The notes: a model not told the origin generated them from the sequence alone. Shown: positions 41,975-53,683, numbered from the stretch's first letter. The stretch is 64,000 nucleotides of DNA from Symbiodinium natans (GCA_905221605.1 CAJNDS010000613.1:526001-590000), one strand, 5' to 3'. Translations and numbers: made by a program.

Positions 41975-42200
41975 GGAAAATTGTTTTTTTTGGTTCTTTT
42001 GTTTTTTTTGGTATTGTTTTTTTGGTTTTGTGGGAATTGTTGTTTTTGGTTTTGTGGGAATTGGTTTTTTTGTTTGCGGGAATTGTTTTTTTTTGGTTTT
42101 GTGGAAATTGGTTTTTCGAAGAATCCTGGAAAATTGGTGTTTTTGGGTTGTTTGGGTTTTTGGGTATTGGCTGTTTTTGGTGGCAACTTTTTCTTTTCGT
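41975..42200. repeat. T/G-rich degenerate repeat block
   Basis: Imperfect TTTTTTGGTTTTGTGGGAAT units about 30 bp apart, inside the inverted-repeat element. Confidence 0.75.
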
Positions 42201-42953
42201 TTTTTATATATGGAAATTCGTTTAAATGTTTCGTTTTTGTAGTTCTAGCATTTGTTGCCTCTCTGGAAAGCCCCCCCAAAAACGCAGCGGCTGAGTTCGC
42301 CCCCGGAACCGGTGTGTCAATATGGGGATCCAACGAGGGTTTAGGGGGCCTGGGGGTTCAAATCGTGCTCCCTGCCTCAGTCCCGCATGCTCGTGAAGTG
42401 GAGAGATTAGACCTTGAATCTTACACTTTCCGGGGTCTACGCCGGCAGTTTCACAGGGTCTCAGGTGCTGCTCCGGCTTTGCCTGCGGGCTCTGGGGCGC
42501 GGCGCACGCGCTCCGTGCAGGCCTCGGAAGTCGCAAGGACATTGCATGAAGCCGCCTGCAATGCTGATTGTCGGTGTTTGCTCAGGCACAACATCGGCTG
42601 TCACCAATCGAGCCGCATTCCTTAACCTGAGTCTATGTCTGGGCTTGCTTCTGCCGTGTTTCAGCTGTGAAGCAGCAGCTGGCACGTAGCCTTGGGAAGG
42701 TCTCAGCGAGATGCACCCAAGCGCACCCGTAGGCTAATGCGAGAGTTGTTCATGGGAATGGCTGGGAGGTGGGCTGAATTGTAGCCCGCCTTCACCATCT
42801 CGGTGCCTCAGTGCCTCCGCGTGACAGCATTGCGTGGGAAAAGCTGTGCCCACGCGCGGCGCTCTGTTGCAAAATGTAGCCACGCTGCCGGTGTGAAGGC
42901 CCCGCAACGACCTTGCGACCGTGTTGCTTTCACGCAGCTTCTTTGGCCTTTCA

Positions 42954-43738
42954 ATGTTTAGGCCCAGCGAGGAGCTCGAGGAGGTCGAGCAGAGTTTGAA
43001 GGACATCGGACGTGTCTGTGTCTGTCTGTGTCGGGCGACGATGTCGCAAGCTCTGAGCTTCCAATCCTTGGGTACAAGGAGGAGAGCGCCAAGGGCAAGA
43101 AGACCTGGGCCGTGGCTGGCCAGGTGCCGCTGCGGCACAAGAGGGGGGTCTTCGGTGGAGTTGTGGTGCTGGTGGTGCTGGGGTATAGATTCTTGGCCCA
43201 GGGGGCATGCTCTGGCCAGGCGCTAACTCTCACCTTCCTGGCCGAGTGGGGTGACCGCTCCCAGATTTCGACCATTGCCCTGGCTGCGGCGAAGGAGAGA
43301 CTCCGGCAGACTACAAAACTCGAGAGGAATCTCGTATCCATTCGAATCCTTACCTCTTTTCGCCGCTTTCCAGGACCCTCTGGGTGTGACGCTGGGTGGC
43401 ATAATCGGCCACTCTTGCTGCACAAGCCTTGCGGCACGCAGCTCAGGCGCTCAGGCAAGTTTGCTTCAGCACTGGAGTCACTGGAGTTGGAATGGGGATC
43501 GGAAGGGATGGAATGGGATAACAAGATATAAGAAAAAAAGAGGAAACGTAGCATGGCAAGACATGGCAAGCTGCCCCGAAGACGAATCGTGACCCTTGGC
43601 ACAAGTTTCTGATCATCGATGCTCATTCTTCATGAGTCCGCCATCATCTGCCATTCCATTCTCAGGTCATCGGGGGCCGTGTCCTGGCCGAGCATATTTC
43701 CGAGCGGATGGTTGTCAGCGCCGGTGGGGTGGCCGGCT
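42954..43738 (+). CDS. GDT1: GDT1/TMEM165-family Ca2+/Mn2+:H+ transporter, C-terminal half (spliced, partial)
   Basis: Exons: 42954-43013 SEELEEVEQSLKDIG and about 43035-43125 SGDDVASSELPILGYKEESA (the acidic central loop); 43214-43294 QALTLTFLAEWGDRSQISTI then ALAAAK; 43370-43430 DPLGVTLGGIIGHSCCTSLA; 43663-43738 VIGGRVLAEHISERMVV. EWGDRSQ is the second E-x-G-D-(K/R)-(T/S) signature, whose acidic residues bind the cation. These proteins supply Mn2+ and Ca2+ to Golgi or chloroplast membranes. The first signature repeat (EGDKT-like) and the last TM exon were not found, so the gene is incomplete as read. The intron at 43295-43369 appears to start with GA and end CAG. Confidence 0.8.
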
Positions 43739-43754
43739 AAGTGTCCTCATTGCA

Positions 43755-43780
43755 GCTCTTTCTCTCTCTCTCTCTCTGTG
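43755..43780. repeat. CT dinucleotide run
   Basis: TCTCTCTCTCTCTCTCTCTC-type run. Confidence 0.85.
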
Positions 43781-44030
43781 GCCCCTCGCTCTCCCACGAG
43801 TTGTCCTCTTTCTGAGGTCCTCTTCCTCTGCTTTGCCCTGCATGGAGCGATTGTTGGCTCGGACTGATTGTGCTTAGGGGAGACTAACATACCGGAATAA
43901 ACAAGCAGCTAGTGACACTCAGAACAATGATCTTGTCCCAGTGAAGAAAGCTCACACCCACTCACACTATCGAAACACCCTCTATAATTTTCGAACAACA
44001 AGAATGGCTTGTCTGGGTAAGTAAGGCAAG

Positions 44031-44888
44031 ATGACACGTGCAGTGCGGGGTACGTGCCAGGTTGCCTTGTCCAGAGATTTTGAAGCTCGTGCCCTAAGGG
44101 TGCCCTTTCATCTCCACAACCTTCAATTTAGGTGTGGAATGTTGGACTTGCATGTCAAAGGTGTTAGTTGCACCATGCATATTCGGCTGCTTGAAGTGAA
44201 TTTCCGAACAAAGTGTCAGCCATCTGCACAAGCTGAGCCCGGCGCTTCTGGGTGTGTGACAGCGGCTGCGCATATGCATGAGAGCACCTCCTGCGATGAA
44301 AGATACAGGGAGAGAGGCATGATTGCGTTTCACAAGGGTGGAGAGGTCAGGATGCGGCTTACGGCCCTTACTCCTTTACGTTGCGTGGGCTTTGTACCAA
44401 AGGGCATATCGACCATGCCAGTCTTGGGCCTATGTGGCATACGCCCGTATGAACTATCTGGAACTGCATGTAGCAAGGATACTGGTAAAATCATAGACCT
44501 GCCACCTGTGTTTTTCCACCCAATATGGTCTCACGCCTCTTGGCACAGGGCTGCCGCCAGCAGCACGCAGTGCGGCAGTGACCCCACTGCATGCGATGTT
44601 GTGCTGCATCATGTCTGGCCCCTGGACCCAAGCGCATCGGCGCACATCACTCGACATCGCTCCGCGAAGATTGAAAAAGTGGTCCATGTTGAGACCTTTG
44701 GGATGTCGGAGGGTGGTTGGTGCCTTGGTTGCCTCTGGACTCCGCGCGTAGACCGCTCGAGCAGCCGATCATCTGCCCCTCTGCGGCTCAGCAAGCAGAA
44801 GGAGAGGAGGGCGCGCCTATTTTCCCCTATGCCTGAGGCTGCGCAGGCAGGATTCCTGGCAGTTCATCTCAACACAGTGGGGCAGTAG
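44031..44888 (+). CDS. Unidentified 285-codon open frame
   Basis: An uninterrupted frame starting ATG (MTRAVRGTCQVALSRD) and ending TAG at 44886-44888. It has no hydrophobic anchor, repeats or motif I recognise, and composition is Cys/His/Arg-rich like many chance frames in this GC-balanced DNA. It lies between GDT1 and the protease, in the same orientation. It may be non-coding. Confidence 0.2.
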   Translation: MTRAVRGTCQVALSRDFEARALRVPFHLHNLQFRCGMLDLHVKGVSCTMHIRLLEVNFRTKCQPSAQAEPGASGCVTAAAHMHESTSCDERYRERGMIAFHKGGEVRMRLTALTPLRCVGFVPKGISTMPVLGLCGIRPYELSGTACSKDTGKIIDLPPVFFHPIWSHASWHRAAASSTQCGSDPTACDVVLHHVWPLDPSASAHITRHRSAKIEKVVHVETFGMSEGGWCLGCLWTPRVDRSSSRSSAPLRLSKQKERRARLFSPMPEAAQAGFLAVHLNTVGQ

Positions 44889-45353
44889 ATCGACTCCCGA
44901 CGCTCTTGCGCTCCCGCAAGAATGGGCCTTCATCCTCCCAAAATCACAAAGCCACTGAGACGGGGGCAAAAATGGCTAATGATCATTGGAGTCCTTGTAA
45001 AGAGCAGGCCGCACAGACCGCCGCCGGTGTGGACCTCAGAGGCCGAGAGGCGCCGGACTGTCGGCTCTGTAGTTGCTCTTCTCCTTTGCTTCTCCTTCTG
45101 CCTTTGCCAAGCCTTTTTTTTGGGGGATGGGTGGGAGGGGACGCTTTTGTTGTCCGATGGCATGCTTCGCTTTTCAACCTCGCAGCCACTCATGCCCAAT
45201 CGGTGGTAGAGTTAAGCAACTCTGCCTGCCTTGTTATCACTCATCCATCTGCTAGCCTGCTTCTCAGGAGATCTCTCTTGCAGGACTCCTGGGGCCACTC
45301 TGTGGCTCTTGTGGGACACTCTCTGAAGTTTGAAGCTAAGGCGAATCACCGCA

Positions 45354-48300
45354 ATGCAGCTGCAGTTGGCATACATCGTTCTTGTCCCGCTCGCGGCTGG
45401 AGTCCTCGTCAAAGACCACGTGCCGGGGGACCACATCGCAGCCTTTCACAGTTTCATTGACCAGCCACTCGGGCCTGCATTACGCCCCAGTCAAGCAGCG
45501 GTCTTTCCACAATGCGGGACATACGTGTCTAGCATTTCGTAGGGAGGATGTGCTTTTAGTCGGTCAATGTCAACTGCTTCGGAGCTCTAGAACCTCGCTT
45601 TTTGTTTCGCCCTCTTGAAATTCGAGGCCTGCAGCTTTGTGTTGTTTTCGGGATTTCTGCTCAGGGTTTGAGGCATTATTATCTGCTGCTCTTGTGTCTT
45701 TTTCACCGACTCTGAGCTCCCCTAGGCATGGACGTCACTACAAGCCCCTCGGATTCAGAGATGTTTGTAGAAGATTTTTGTATAACCATCGATTGTGTGC
45801 GCTCTTTCCCTCTTGTTTTCATTTTTTTCCCTCTGTCCTGCTTCTGAGGAAAGGCACCCATGAGTACTTCAAGCGCTTGACCCTCTTCTCCGAGCGTCTC
45901 CAGAAAGCCGAGGCCATCAACTCCCGCCCAGGCGCCTCTTCGGAATTGGTTATAATATACTTTTGTGAACAATATTTTAGGACAATAGTGGAATTATGCA
46001 GTACAAGGGCACAGTATAAAATGACAAGATGGGAAAGAAGAGTATGCAACTGCCCAACAGGCCATCTTTGGATCGCGGGTGTGAGCCCTCTCTCGGACCT
46101 GACGCCGGAGGAAGCACGTTTCCACAATGGGCTCATGGTTCTGCGCGGTTGAGGGCGGCTCTTTGAATTGGGCTGGGATCTGCAAGTTTCCGCGCAGGAG
46201 TTGAGCCAGAAGAAGGGTTGGGCAGGCTTCGCCAGCAAGGCGCTCAGCTTGTGCGCAGTGTCCAGCAGCTTACAGACTTTGCCTCAGAGGTTGAAGGCTA
46301 CCCACAGTGAACTTGCATTGGCCACCAAGGCCGCACCGGCGGACAAGTGTCCAAATCGCTCAGGACACGGGCTTCCAACAACCAGAAGGGAGTGCGATGC
46401 TAGAATCAGTCGGTGAAGGGCGGTTGGGAAGAATGTGTTTGTTGTGCAGACTCAGACGGAAGGCAGTTCCATGCCTTTCGGAGTGGGCCACATCCCCCAC
46501 CCCCCCCTTAAACCCCCCCCTCTCCCCCCCCTTAAAGGAGCCAGATGTCTCTTCTCCAGTCCGAGTCCGATCTCCCGGACGAGTGCAACAAGTGGGCGAA
46601 CCTGACCATGCTGCAGGCCAGGGCTCTGGAGATTCCCAACTTGCATCTTGGGATGTTCCCCAACAGCCCTTAATAGGGATCATAGTACCCCCCCCCCCCC
46701 CCATATACTGTTAGTATAAAAGGGGGAACATCCCAACTTACACCTGCAGCTCCCAAGCTTTATGATGCGCATGTGAGCTCATGTTCAGAGGTAAGGTGGT
46801 ACCCCGAGTGATTCCTTGGCTCTGTGACGGTGTGCCTCCTGTGCTTAGGCCAAGGATCAGGGCGGCTGCGGCTCCTGCTGGGCGGCAGGGGGCTCAGTTC
46901 TTGCGAATTGTGCCTCCTATCCGGTGTGGCATTTGTTTGGCTTTAGGGTTGAGAGCTTGTATACTGCAATATGAGTATATTTAATGGTGTATAATATATT
47001 GCAATACAAGATAGTATGGTATGACTAGGGAGGCCAGAAGGTCCCTTCCATTCGAGATGGCCAGGTGACCTCGGCCACAGTTCTTGAGGCCGACACTGTG
47101 GGGGGAATCCAGCTGCAATGAAGAGCACCTAAACCCTAAACCCTAAACCCCAAACCCTAAACCCTAAACCGGGTTTCCGAAATTAGGGGTACCTTTTGGG
47201 GCTCCTTATTCATAAGGGGATCCCCTGCTATTTGGGGGACGAGATTAGGAGGGTTTCCGAAGTTTCGTAAACCCCCAAAAGTTGCGTAACATCATCGAAG
47301 AGCGTGGAAGAAGTCTCTGCTCCTGCGCCACAGGTTCCTTTTCATGGGGACATGGGCAGAGATGGCTGTGCGTCATAGCATCACACTGCTCAAGCATGTC
47401 ATGGCAGGCGCACCGAGAGATCTACCTCGGAAAGCAGGATACTGTGACCATCTGCTGTGCGGCGACAGGTGTTGAGACGTCGAGCCACCTCTTGTTGCTG
47501 CATTTTCTTCTGGCAGGAGCAGCTGTCGGCGCAGCAGCTGGTGGACTGAATCTCGGCAGTGATACACGTGCTTGGGGAAGATCTCTGATCTCACCAGGAA
47601 TGGGGGCCCACGAGATTAATGGTATATTTTGAGAAGGCAGCGGTTCGGGCGGGTGAAGATGTCAACCCTCAAGCTCAGGTGTTGAGAACAGTCGGCGGCA
47701 CGGTGGCAATAGTATCATGGACTAAGCAGAGACCAGGATACTGAACCTCTGACCTCTGACATGTTCAAAGGAATTGTGGTGGTTCCGGTGGCTGTGCTGG
47801 CGCTACCGTGGAGCTCGCAATGGCATATGTCGTTGCGAATGGCTTGGCCACGGAGCCTTGGCCTGCAAACCAGGGCAGCCTAAACGCTTGCAAGGCAGAG
47901 GCGCAGAGCCAAGCCCACCCCCTCTTGAGCCTCTTCGACACGCCATGCATACCAACAGCAAGAGACCAAATGCGTGCATCATGAGGCGTGCGTTGTGCTG
48001 TGGTGCCAAGCAGAGGTGTCCTGCCAAGGCTGTTTTGCCAAACCCCTCCCAAACCCCCTTCTGACAAGCCTCCCCTCCGCCCCGTCCCCCGGTTCCCCAA
48101 ACCACTCCAAGCCCTTCGCTGGAGTCATCGCAAGCCCTTAAGGTGTCCCAAGTCAAAAATACCAGCCCAATGGTGCTGCAAATCTGTTGCCCCCTCTCCC
48201 CCCCCCTGTTGCGAAGCGGAATGTACACGCAAAGTGTATGCACTGCGTTCCGCCGTGCCCACACAGACACAACAGAGCATCTCGCTGAGTCCTCCGTCAA

Positions 48301-50085
48301 CCACTTGTACCTTGTCCATGCTCACTGGTGCTCTCGGGGCAGTGCCACCACCCCCACATGCTTCAGAGATCTGAGAGGGGTTCAGGGTTTAGGGTTTAGG
48401 GTTTAGGGCAGGGTGGGAGTCGGCAAGGAATCCGCTAAGCGATTCCCCGTAGCGAGGTTTGTAATAAAGGCCGTCAGCATCAACTTAGCGGGAACCTTCC
48501 GCCGCTTTTGATGTCTCACTGAACTCCAACATGTGAGTGGCAACTCAGGAGAGTCAGAATCCATATCAAGGACGGGTGCAGATCGAGCTGTGTTGCTCAG
48601 GGTTGGAACTCTCAAGCGTGCAAAACAGCTTTCGAATTTCAACCTATCTTCCGTGGGAGTTCCGAGCTGCAAAGGATCTGATCAGACGTGCCAAAGCAGA
48701 TCCTTGGCAGGTTGTGCGTGTTGGGAGTGTTATACATACATACTGATGAGCCCCTTACCAGCCACTTTCTTCCGTGCCACAGCTCCTCAGCGCTGCGAGC
48801 TGAGGCTCCATGGCAGCTCTGCAGCTGGCTGGGTCAGATGACCTTGCATCAGCGGGTGTGCTTGCCTCGAAGACCGGCCTCGCAGAGTCGCAGAGTGCAG
48901 GGTCTCGAGTCCCCCCTCACTGCTCCCGAAACCCCCCTTAAAGCATCCTTGGTACATCTTGGTACCCTTGGAGCCCAAACCTCCTCAGGTCCGGAAGGCA
49001 AATAAAAAATCCGTGGGCTTGCAGACGCTGGGCATGCACGGCATCTCGGCCCTAGCTCAAGTCACGACGGAGGCCTTTTGTTGCAGGGCCGATGATGGGG
49101 TATAGGGCTTGAAGGGTTTTAAGGGGCTTTGTGAGGCTTCTCAGGTTTACAGCTCAAAAGGTTTCAGGGTTTTCAACGGCTTTGGGGTTTGGGACCTTTG
49201 GGCTTTCAAGGCGATTCTAGGGTGTAGAGGGCTGCACGGCTAGTTTGGCCTCAGACCCCAGGCTTCCACATGGTTGTTAGGAGCGTTTGGCACGTCTGAG
49301 GTTGGGAGAAGTTGCCAGAGAACCAGTATCTGCCTTTGCCCCTGGGCCTGCATGATATGACGGTCACGACTGGGGCCTTGGCGTTTCTTCGCCGTTTCGT
49401 TGCTGTCAACTCTTTTCTGCTATCATGCCGTGCAAATTCTGAGGATGAGGGCCGTCGTTCAACATGGCCCCGTGGCCGTCTCCGTCAGTGCCCCTGCTGC
49501 GGAACATTGGAGAGGGCCCTGGGTGTTCAGGGCTTGCGTTGCTTCAGGTTACTTGCAAGTTTATGTGCACGCCGTTTTGGCTTCCCGCGTTGAACCGCGA
49601 GGTGCAGATTCGTGGGATCTGTACCTGAAGGGCATCTTCGACTACTGCGGCAAGGATGCCATCATCGACCATGCCGTCACCCTCATTGGCTATGGAAAGG
49701 ATGCTGAGCTGAAGAATGTGCATAGACCCAAAACACGCGCAACCCCCAAAGGCCTGAATGAGATGTCTGCTTGCCTTGAGGATGCCGAGTTGGGGAAGAA
49801 GTACTGGAGGATTCTCAACTCCTGGGGAAAAAACTTTGGCGAGGATGGTACCATCCGCATCCTGCGCAATGACCAGGAGGATTCCGCCGTCGGGAGACGC
49901 CGAACTGCCCGAAACACTCACAGAATGATCTGACTTTATGCAAGGAGAGCTGGTGCGGCATCGACAATCAGCCGGAGCTGGGAACCGGCTGTGCCGGTGG
50001 CCCCAAGCAGGTGAGAGTCTGCGGCATGCCCTGGACTCAGACCTCCATGGATCCGACTCTCCCTGCCATCTGTAGACGCGCGTAG
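45354..50085 (+). CDS. Papain-family (C1A) cysteine protease, secreted or lysosomal proenzyme (spliced)
   Basis: Exons: 45354-about 45446, signal peptide MQLQLAYIVLVPLAAGVLV and AAFHSF; about 45853-45935, EYFKRLTLFSERLQKAEAIN, and about 46070-46151, AGVSPLSDLTPEEARFHNG (I29 inhibitory propeptide); 46849-46885, AKDQGGCGSCWAA with catalytic Cys at 46876-46878; about 47470-47492, VETSSHLL; 47519-47549, EQLSAQQLVD; about 47771-47885, NCGGSGGCAGATVELAMAYV; about 49424-49882, RAVVQHGPVAVSVSA, DHAVTLIGYG (catalytic His) and WRILNSWGKNFGEDGTIRIL (catalytic Asn); about 49938-50085, ESWCGIDNQPELGTGCAGGP then QVRVCGM to TAG. All catalytic residues are present. The Cys-rich C-terminal tail is as in dinoflagellate members. 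Introns carry TTTAGGG tracts (46940, 48379) and CCCTAAA (47130). Exon edges are estimates. Confidence 0.82.
46543..46671 (+). CDS. Small 42-codon ORF inside a protease intron
   Basis: ATGTCTCTTCTCC opens MSLLQSESDLPDECNKWANL, then TMLQARALEIPN and TAA at 46669-46671. Composition looks coding but it does not fit the papain family, so it is either an alternative exon or chance. Runs of C precede it (46495-46530) and follow it (46687-46701). Confidence 0.2.
47130..47170. repeat. Telomere-like tract, CCCTAAA, inside a protease intron
   Basis: Six units upstream of the VETSSHLL exon. Confidence 0.9.
47168..47206. repeat. Dispersed C-run/GGTACC motif, copy 3 (inverted)
   Basis: GGGTTTCCGAAATTAGGGGT then ACCTTTTGGGGCTCC; the reverse complement lines up with copies 1 and 2. 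Confidence 0.55.
48379..48410. repeat. Telomere-like tract, TTTAGGG, inside a protease intron
   Basis: Four units after the GGSGGCAGATVEL exon, about 500 bases into the intron. Confidence 0.85.
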
Positions 50086-50585
50086 ACTATAGTAGACCAT
50101 AGTGATGCCATAGTGTAACCATAGTGTGACTGTGAGAAAACATCAATGAAGCAGTTGCCGAGCTCAGGTGTGGCATCCTCTACGACACTGCCAGGCCGAT
50201 CTTCCAACGCTGAGAGGGAGAGCACGATGGGGCCAAAGTAGCGCTGGAGAGCCACGGCAAGATGCCTCCAAAAAGAAGGCAGCTTTGACGTGTATGGAGA
50301 CCTGCACTGTGGGCGTTCCCTTTTCGGCCATCCTCGATACGGGTTCTTGGCCAAGGGCTTGCCTCCAAACCCTAGTGCAGACCCTCCCAGCTCTCTTGGC
50401 GGACGATGGAAAATGATCGCTCTAACGTCCTGTGGAGATTTTCGACTCTCAGTTCTTTCCAAGGGAGCGCCAGCCTCACCAAGGTCCAGCTCCGAGATCC
50501 AAGGCTTCGAAGGCCTCGGACGCTGTGCCGTCGCAAGGATCCAGTGCCCAGGGGTTCAGCCTCGGTTTTCACCGTCGTGTCAATA
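50086..50585. other. No gene recognised
   Basis: The 3' flank of the protease; overlapping frames only. Confidence 0.4.
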
Positions 50586-50589
50586 AATA

Positions 50590-50613
50590 CGTATGTATGT
50601 ATATATATATATA

Positions 50614-50644
<31 letters not shown>

Positions 50645-50732
50645 TGCTGCATACGATTGACATTTTTCAGAATGTATATATATATATATATATGTATATA
50701 CATATACAGATATATATATATATATATCTCCT
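50590..50732. repeat. TA microsatellite in two blocks
   Basis: TATATA tracts at 50596-50644 and 50674-50728. Confidence 0.92.
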
Positions 50733-50819
50733 TCTTTCTCTGTGATGTGTGTGTATATTACGATGTGTTAAGTGTATCAACATGTACAAAATTATCCTTG
50801 CTCACGCTGAGGTATGTGG

Positions 50820-50938
50820 CCGCTTCTTTTGGGCGGCATAGGCCGGACCTTCCTTTCTGCTCCATTGGGTGGGCACTTCATTGTGATGGGTTACAGCATG
50901 TTCTATGCGGAGAGTTTCAAAGATCCCCAAACTCTGCG
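50820..50938 (+). CDS. Candidate exon, hydrophobic, unidentified
   Basis: One frame reads PLLLGGIGRTFLSAPLGGHF then IVMGYSMFYAESFKDPQTLR and runs straight into CCCTAAA repeats at 50943. It could belong to the membrane protein gene that follows. No family recognised. Confidence 0.3.
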
Positions 50939-50940
50939 CC

Positions 50941-50985
50941 CTAACCCTAAACCCTAAACCCTAAACCCTAATCCCTACACCCATA
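50941..50985. repeat. Telomere-like tract, CCCTAAA
   Basis: Four or five units, partly degenerate. Confidence 0.88.
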
Positions 50986-51310
50986 AACCCCACATTATGT
51001 ACATAGTTTTCATCAGTAAGAGGGTTTCTAGGGTTGAGGACGGGAGCCAGAGGCGGCTCCTGCATCCTAGTTCCTGCCTTGGCTTACAGTACAGAAGTGG
51101 TTAGTACCTAAACTTCCACACCCACGGGTTTAGATCCTAAACTCTATAAGCCCGAAGCCCCTACGCCTTCACGCCTAAAGTCAAGTATAGGAGGGAGCCT
51201 ACAAGAAGCTCCGAATATGGAGCAGTCCTTTCGCAACTGCCAGCCAGCATTCAGACACTCTACGTTGCTACGCCCATCCCACGCCCCGAAACCCTTAACT
51301 CGGCGCAGCG

Positions 51311-53219
51311 ATGGCCGAGCCTCCTCGTGCGAGCACCTTTGAGCTGGCGGCACCGGGCTCGACGCCGCCCTCACAGACAGCCACGACTTGCCTTGATGTG
51401 GCCTTGGCACTCTCCGCCGTCTGCCTTCTGCCGCTGTGCATCTGGGCTCATTGTGCTCATTGTTGAGATACGGGAGATTGTGCTTGAGTCTTCGGGGTCC
51501 TGATACGAGGCATGGGGTACTTTAGGGGGACCTTGAGTCAGAAGAGCCCTCCCGAAAGTGTTTAGGACCCAGAAGCCAAGGATCTAGGGGGTGCAAGTGA
51601 GAGCCGTGAGGTCTGGGAAGATTTTTAACTAAGCTGAAGCACTCAGAATCTAGAAGCGCTTCAGAGTTACGGTTGGGGGTTTCAAGATTTCTCGCGGGCT
51701 CTCGAAGCGGTGAGGCCCGAAAGAAGCTTCTTCCCCCCCAGCTTACCTGCCTGACGCCCCCCAGCCTTTGACTCTCAGTCTGAACACGAAACCCTCTGCA
51801 CCCTAAACCTCATACCCTATGCACCCTAAACCTGATACCCAAACCAGAAACCCTGTAAAACCCTGTAAACCCTGTAAACCCTCTAAACCCTGCAAACTCT
51901 TAAAATCCCAAACCCCTAAGCCTTTTTATCCCCTGCAGGCTGCCGGAAGCTCCTCGAGAGCTGTGGCGCTGCCCTGCCGCTGCTCTTGTACTACGGGCTG
52001 TCCCTGGCTCGCAGGTTTGGTGTGATGTAGCGTTTGGGTTTCAGGATTTGGGGTTTTTGGGGTTTTTGGGGTTTTGGGTGCTTCAGTGGGAGCCCTACGT
52101 ACTAAGCCCTCCAAGCCCTCAACCCTGCATTTAGAAATCAACCTGACGAAGTCCCGCAATCCCCTAACCCTAAATGAGGCCCATGGCTGAAACTTTGAGA
52201 GCAATCCCGGCCTGGTTCCGAGATCCTCTCAAGGGGTCCAAGTGGGCTCTCTGTAGTTTCTTCAGAACTCTTCTTTTCTAGGTGTGAGCCGAGCGCGTGT
52301 TTAGCTTGTGGAGTTTGGGCCAAGAAGTGAAGTCTCAATGCCTCAGACCCAGGTACTGCGTGTTGATCGTCCGTTGGAGGCGGGGTACCTTCGGCTACTC
52401 CCCACCATGGAACCTGGTCCCATGGCGATTTCCGCCGAACTCGCTTCAACGCTGCCGCAGCTACAAGCTCGTTGCCGCTTTTTGCGTGCTCTTGGCGGTG
52501 CAGGCCTGCGCTCAAGTGGCATCGTTTGAGACTATTCAGGCGAGAATGGGTCTGCCAAGAAAGATTTCCTCTCGACACAAGAAACAAATAGAGTACCCGA
52601 ATGTGGAACGACCCCCGCCTCCTTGACACGGCATTTGAATGCTAATGCATGCTGGGTGGGGTTTCTGCCGTGCAAGACCCATGTTTGCAGCAAAACATGG
52701 GAGTCCCTTTTTTCCATGAACCCAGTGAACTGAGTCTTCTCGACATTGACACTCATAGCTTGCGGCAAAGATTCACCACGAGGTGGACCAGGACGCTAGC
52801 TGGACGCAGGCTGGATTTCTTTGTACACTGCTGGTGTGGGCTCCCGCGAATTCCATGCTGGAGCAACTCTCCTGGCTCTACTGCTTCGACGCCTTTGATA
52901 AGTATGGCCTCTCAGAAGTGCCTTTCTCCATGGGACGCCGACTTGCGCAGAGCACGCTGGGATTGCTGGCTTGCCTCGCCCTGGTGGGATCCATTCATGT
53001 GTTCTTCTGGACGAAGTTTCTGCCAGACTATGTGCGTGTGGAGCCCCAGCATACGGTGCTGTTCACCAGCAGGTTTGTGGTGACGCCAGGCTACATTCTT
53101 GTGAGGGAGTGGTCCCAGAGCATGACGCCGGTGGCCATGGTACATATACTGTCAGATGTCTGTCTGGTTCTGGGATCTCGCTATGACCTGTTGCCGCGAT
53201 TGTTCCGACCCCTGCCGTG
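51311..53219 (+). CDS. Unidentified multi-pass membrane protein (spliced)
   Basis: Likely exons: 51311-about 51460, ATG in GCAGCGATGGCC, MAEPPRASTFELAAPGSTPP then CLDVALALSAVCLLPLCIWA (TM1); about 51939-52011, CRKLLESCGAALPLLLYYGL (TM2); about 52465-52515, YKLVAAFCVLLAVQACAQ; about 52761-53219, EVDQDASWTQAGFLCTLLVW, SWLYCFDAFDKYGLSEVPFS, STLGLLACLALVGSIHVFFW and FVVTPGYILVREWSQSMTPV to TGA at 53217-53219. At least four TM helices are visible. I do not recognise the family. The YR element starts 119 bases after the stop, so the 3' flank was interrupted by its insertion. Confidence 0.5.
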
Positions 53220-53337
53220 ATGGCAACGGCTTGCTCATGCCAGGTTGCTCAGGGAAGGAAGGAAGCAAAATGCCGGGGTCAACAGCTGACAGTCTTTTCC
53301 ATTATCCCTAAATAACCCCTACATATTCCCAATATCC

Positions 53338-53383
53338 TGATTTCAGTAAGGCTGAATGTTTCGATGTGTGCCGCTCAAGCAAA
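53338..53383 (+). repeat. Split direct repeat A1 of the YR element
   Basis: TGATTTCAGTAAGGCTGAAT opens the 46-bp repeat, which ends GCCGCTCAAGCAAA. Identical to 61997-62042. Confidence 0.95.
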
Positions 53384-53683
53384 TGGTGGCCTGGGTCCCC
53401 CAGGTTCTGGGTTTTCTTTCGGCCGGTTCAGCTTCGGGTTGGTGGGGTTTAGTTTGCCCAGCGCACTGCACTGGCTCCCTATCCGTCCTCACCCTCGCTT
53501 TTGTATCCGGCCTTGGGGTTGGGGCCCTCCTAACGCTCTTCCTCTTCCGCAGGACCCTCTTTGTTGCTCCTCCTTCCTGGCCCTCTTGTCCTTCAGGCAT
53601 CGGGGCAGGAGACACCGGCACCTCTTCCCCGGCTTTAGTCACTCGCCGACCCAACGTGTATCCTAGGCTGCGGGCCTACTTGC

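Larger units (their letters stand above)
41032..42312. mobile_element. Candidate non-autonomous element with 39-bp terminal inverted repeats
   Basis: TCGGTTCGGGGGGCGAAGTC plus AGCCGCTGCGTTTTTGGGG at 41032-41070 is found inverted at 42274-42312 with 37 of 39 bases matching by eye. TGTG flanks both ends and could be a 4-bp target duplication. The inside has no gene: degenerate CCCTAAA-like and TTTAAGGTTTA-like units, a TACG tetranucleotide repeat and a T/G-rich block. It may be a MITE or foldback element. No transposase is visible. Confidence 0.55.

Noticed and set aside
41677-42333. 218-codon Lys/Asn/Pro-rich minus-strand frame
   Set aside because: Low-complexity translation of the T/G-rich repeat inside the inverted-repeat element.
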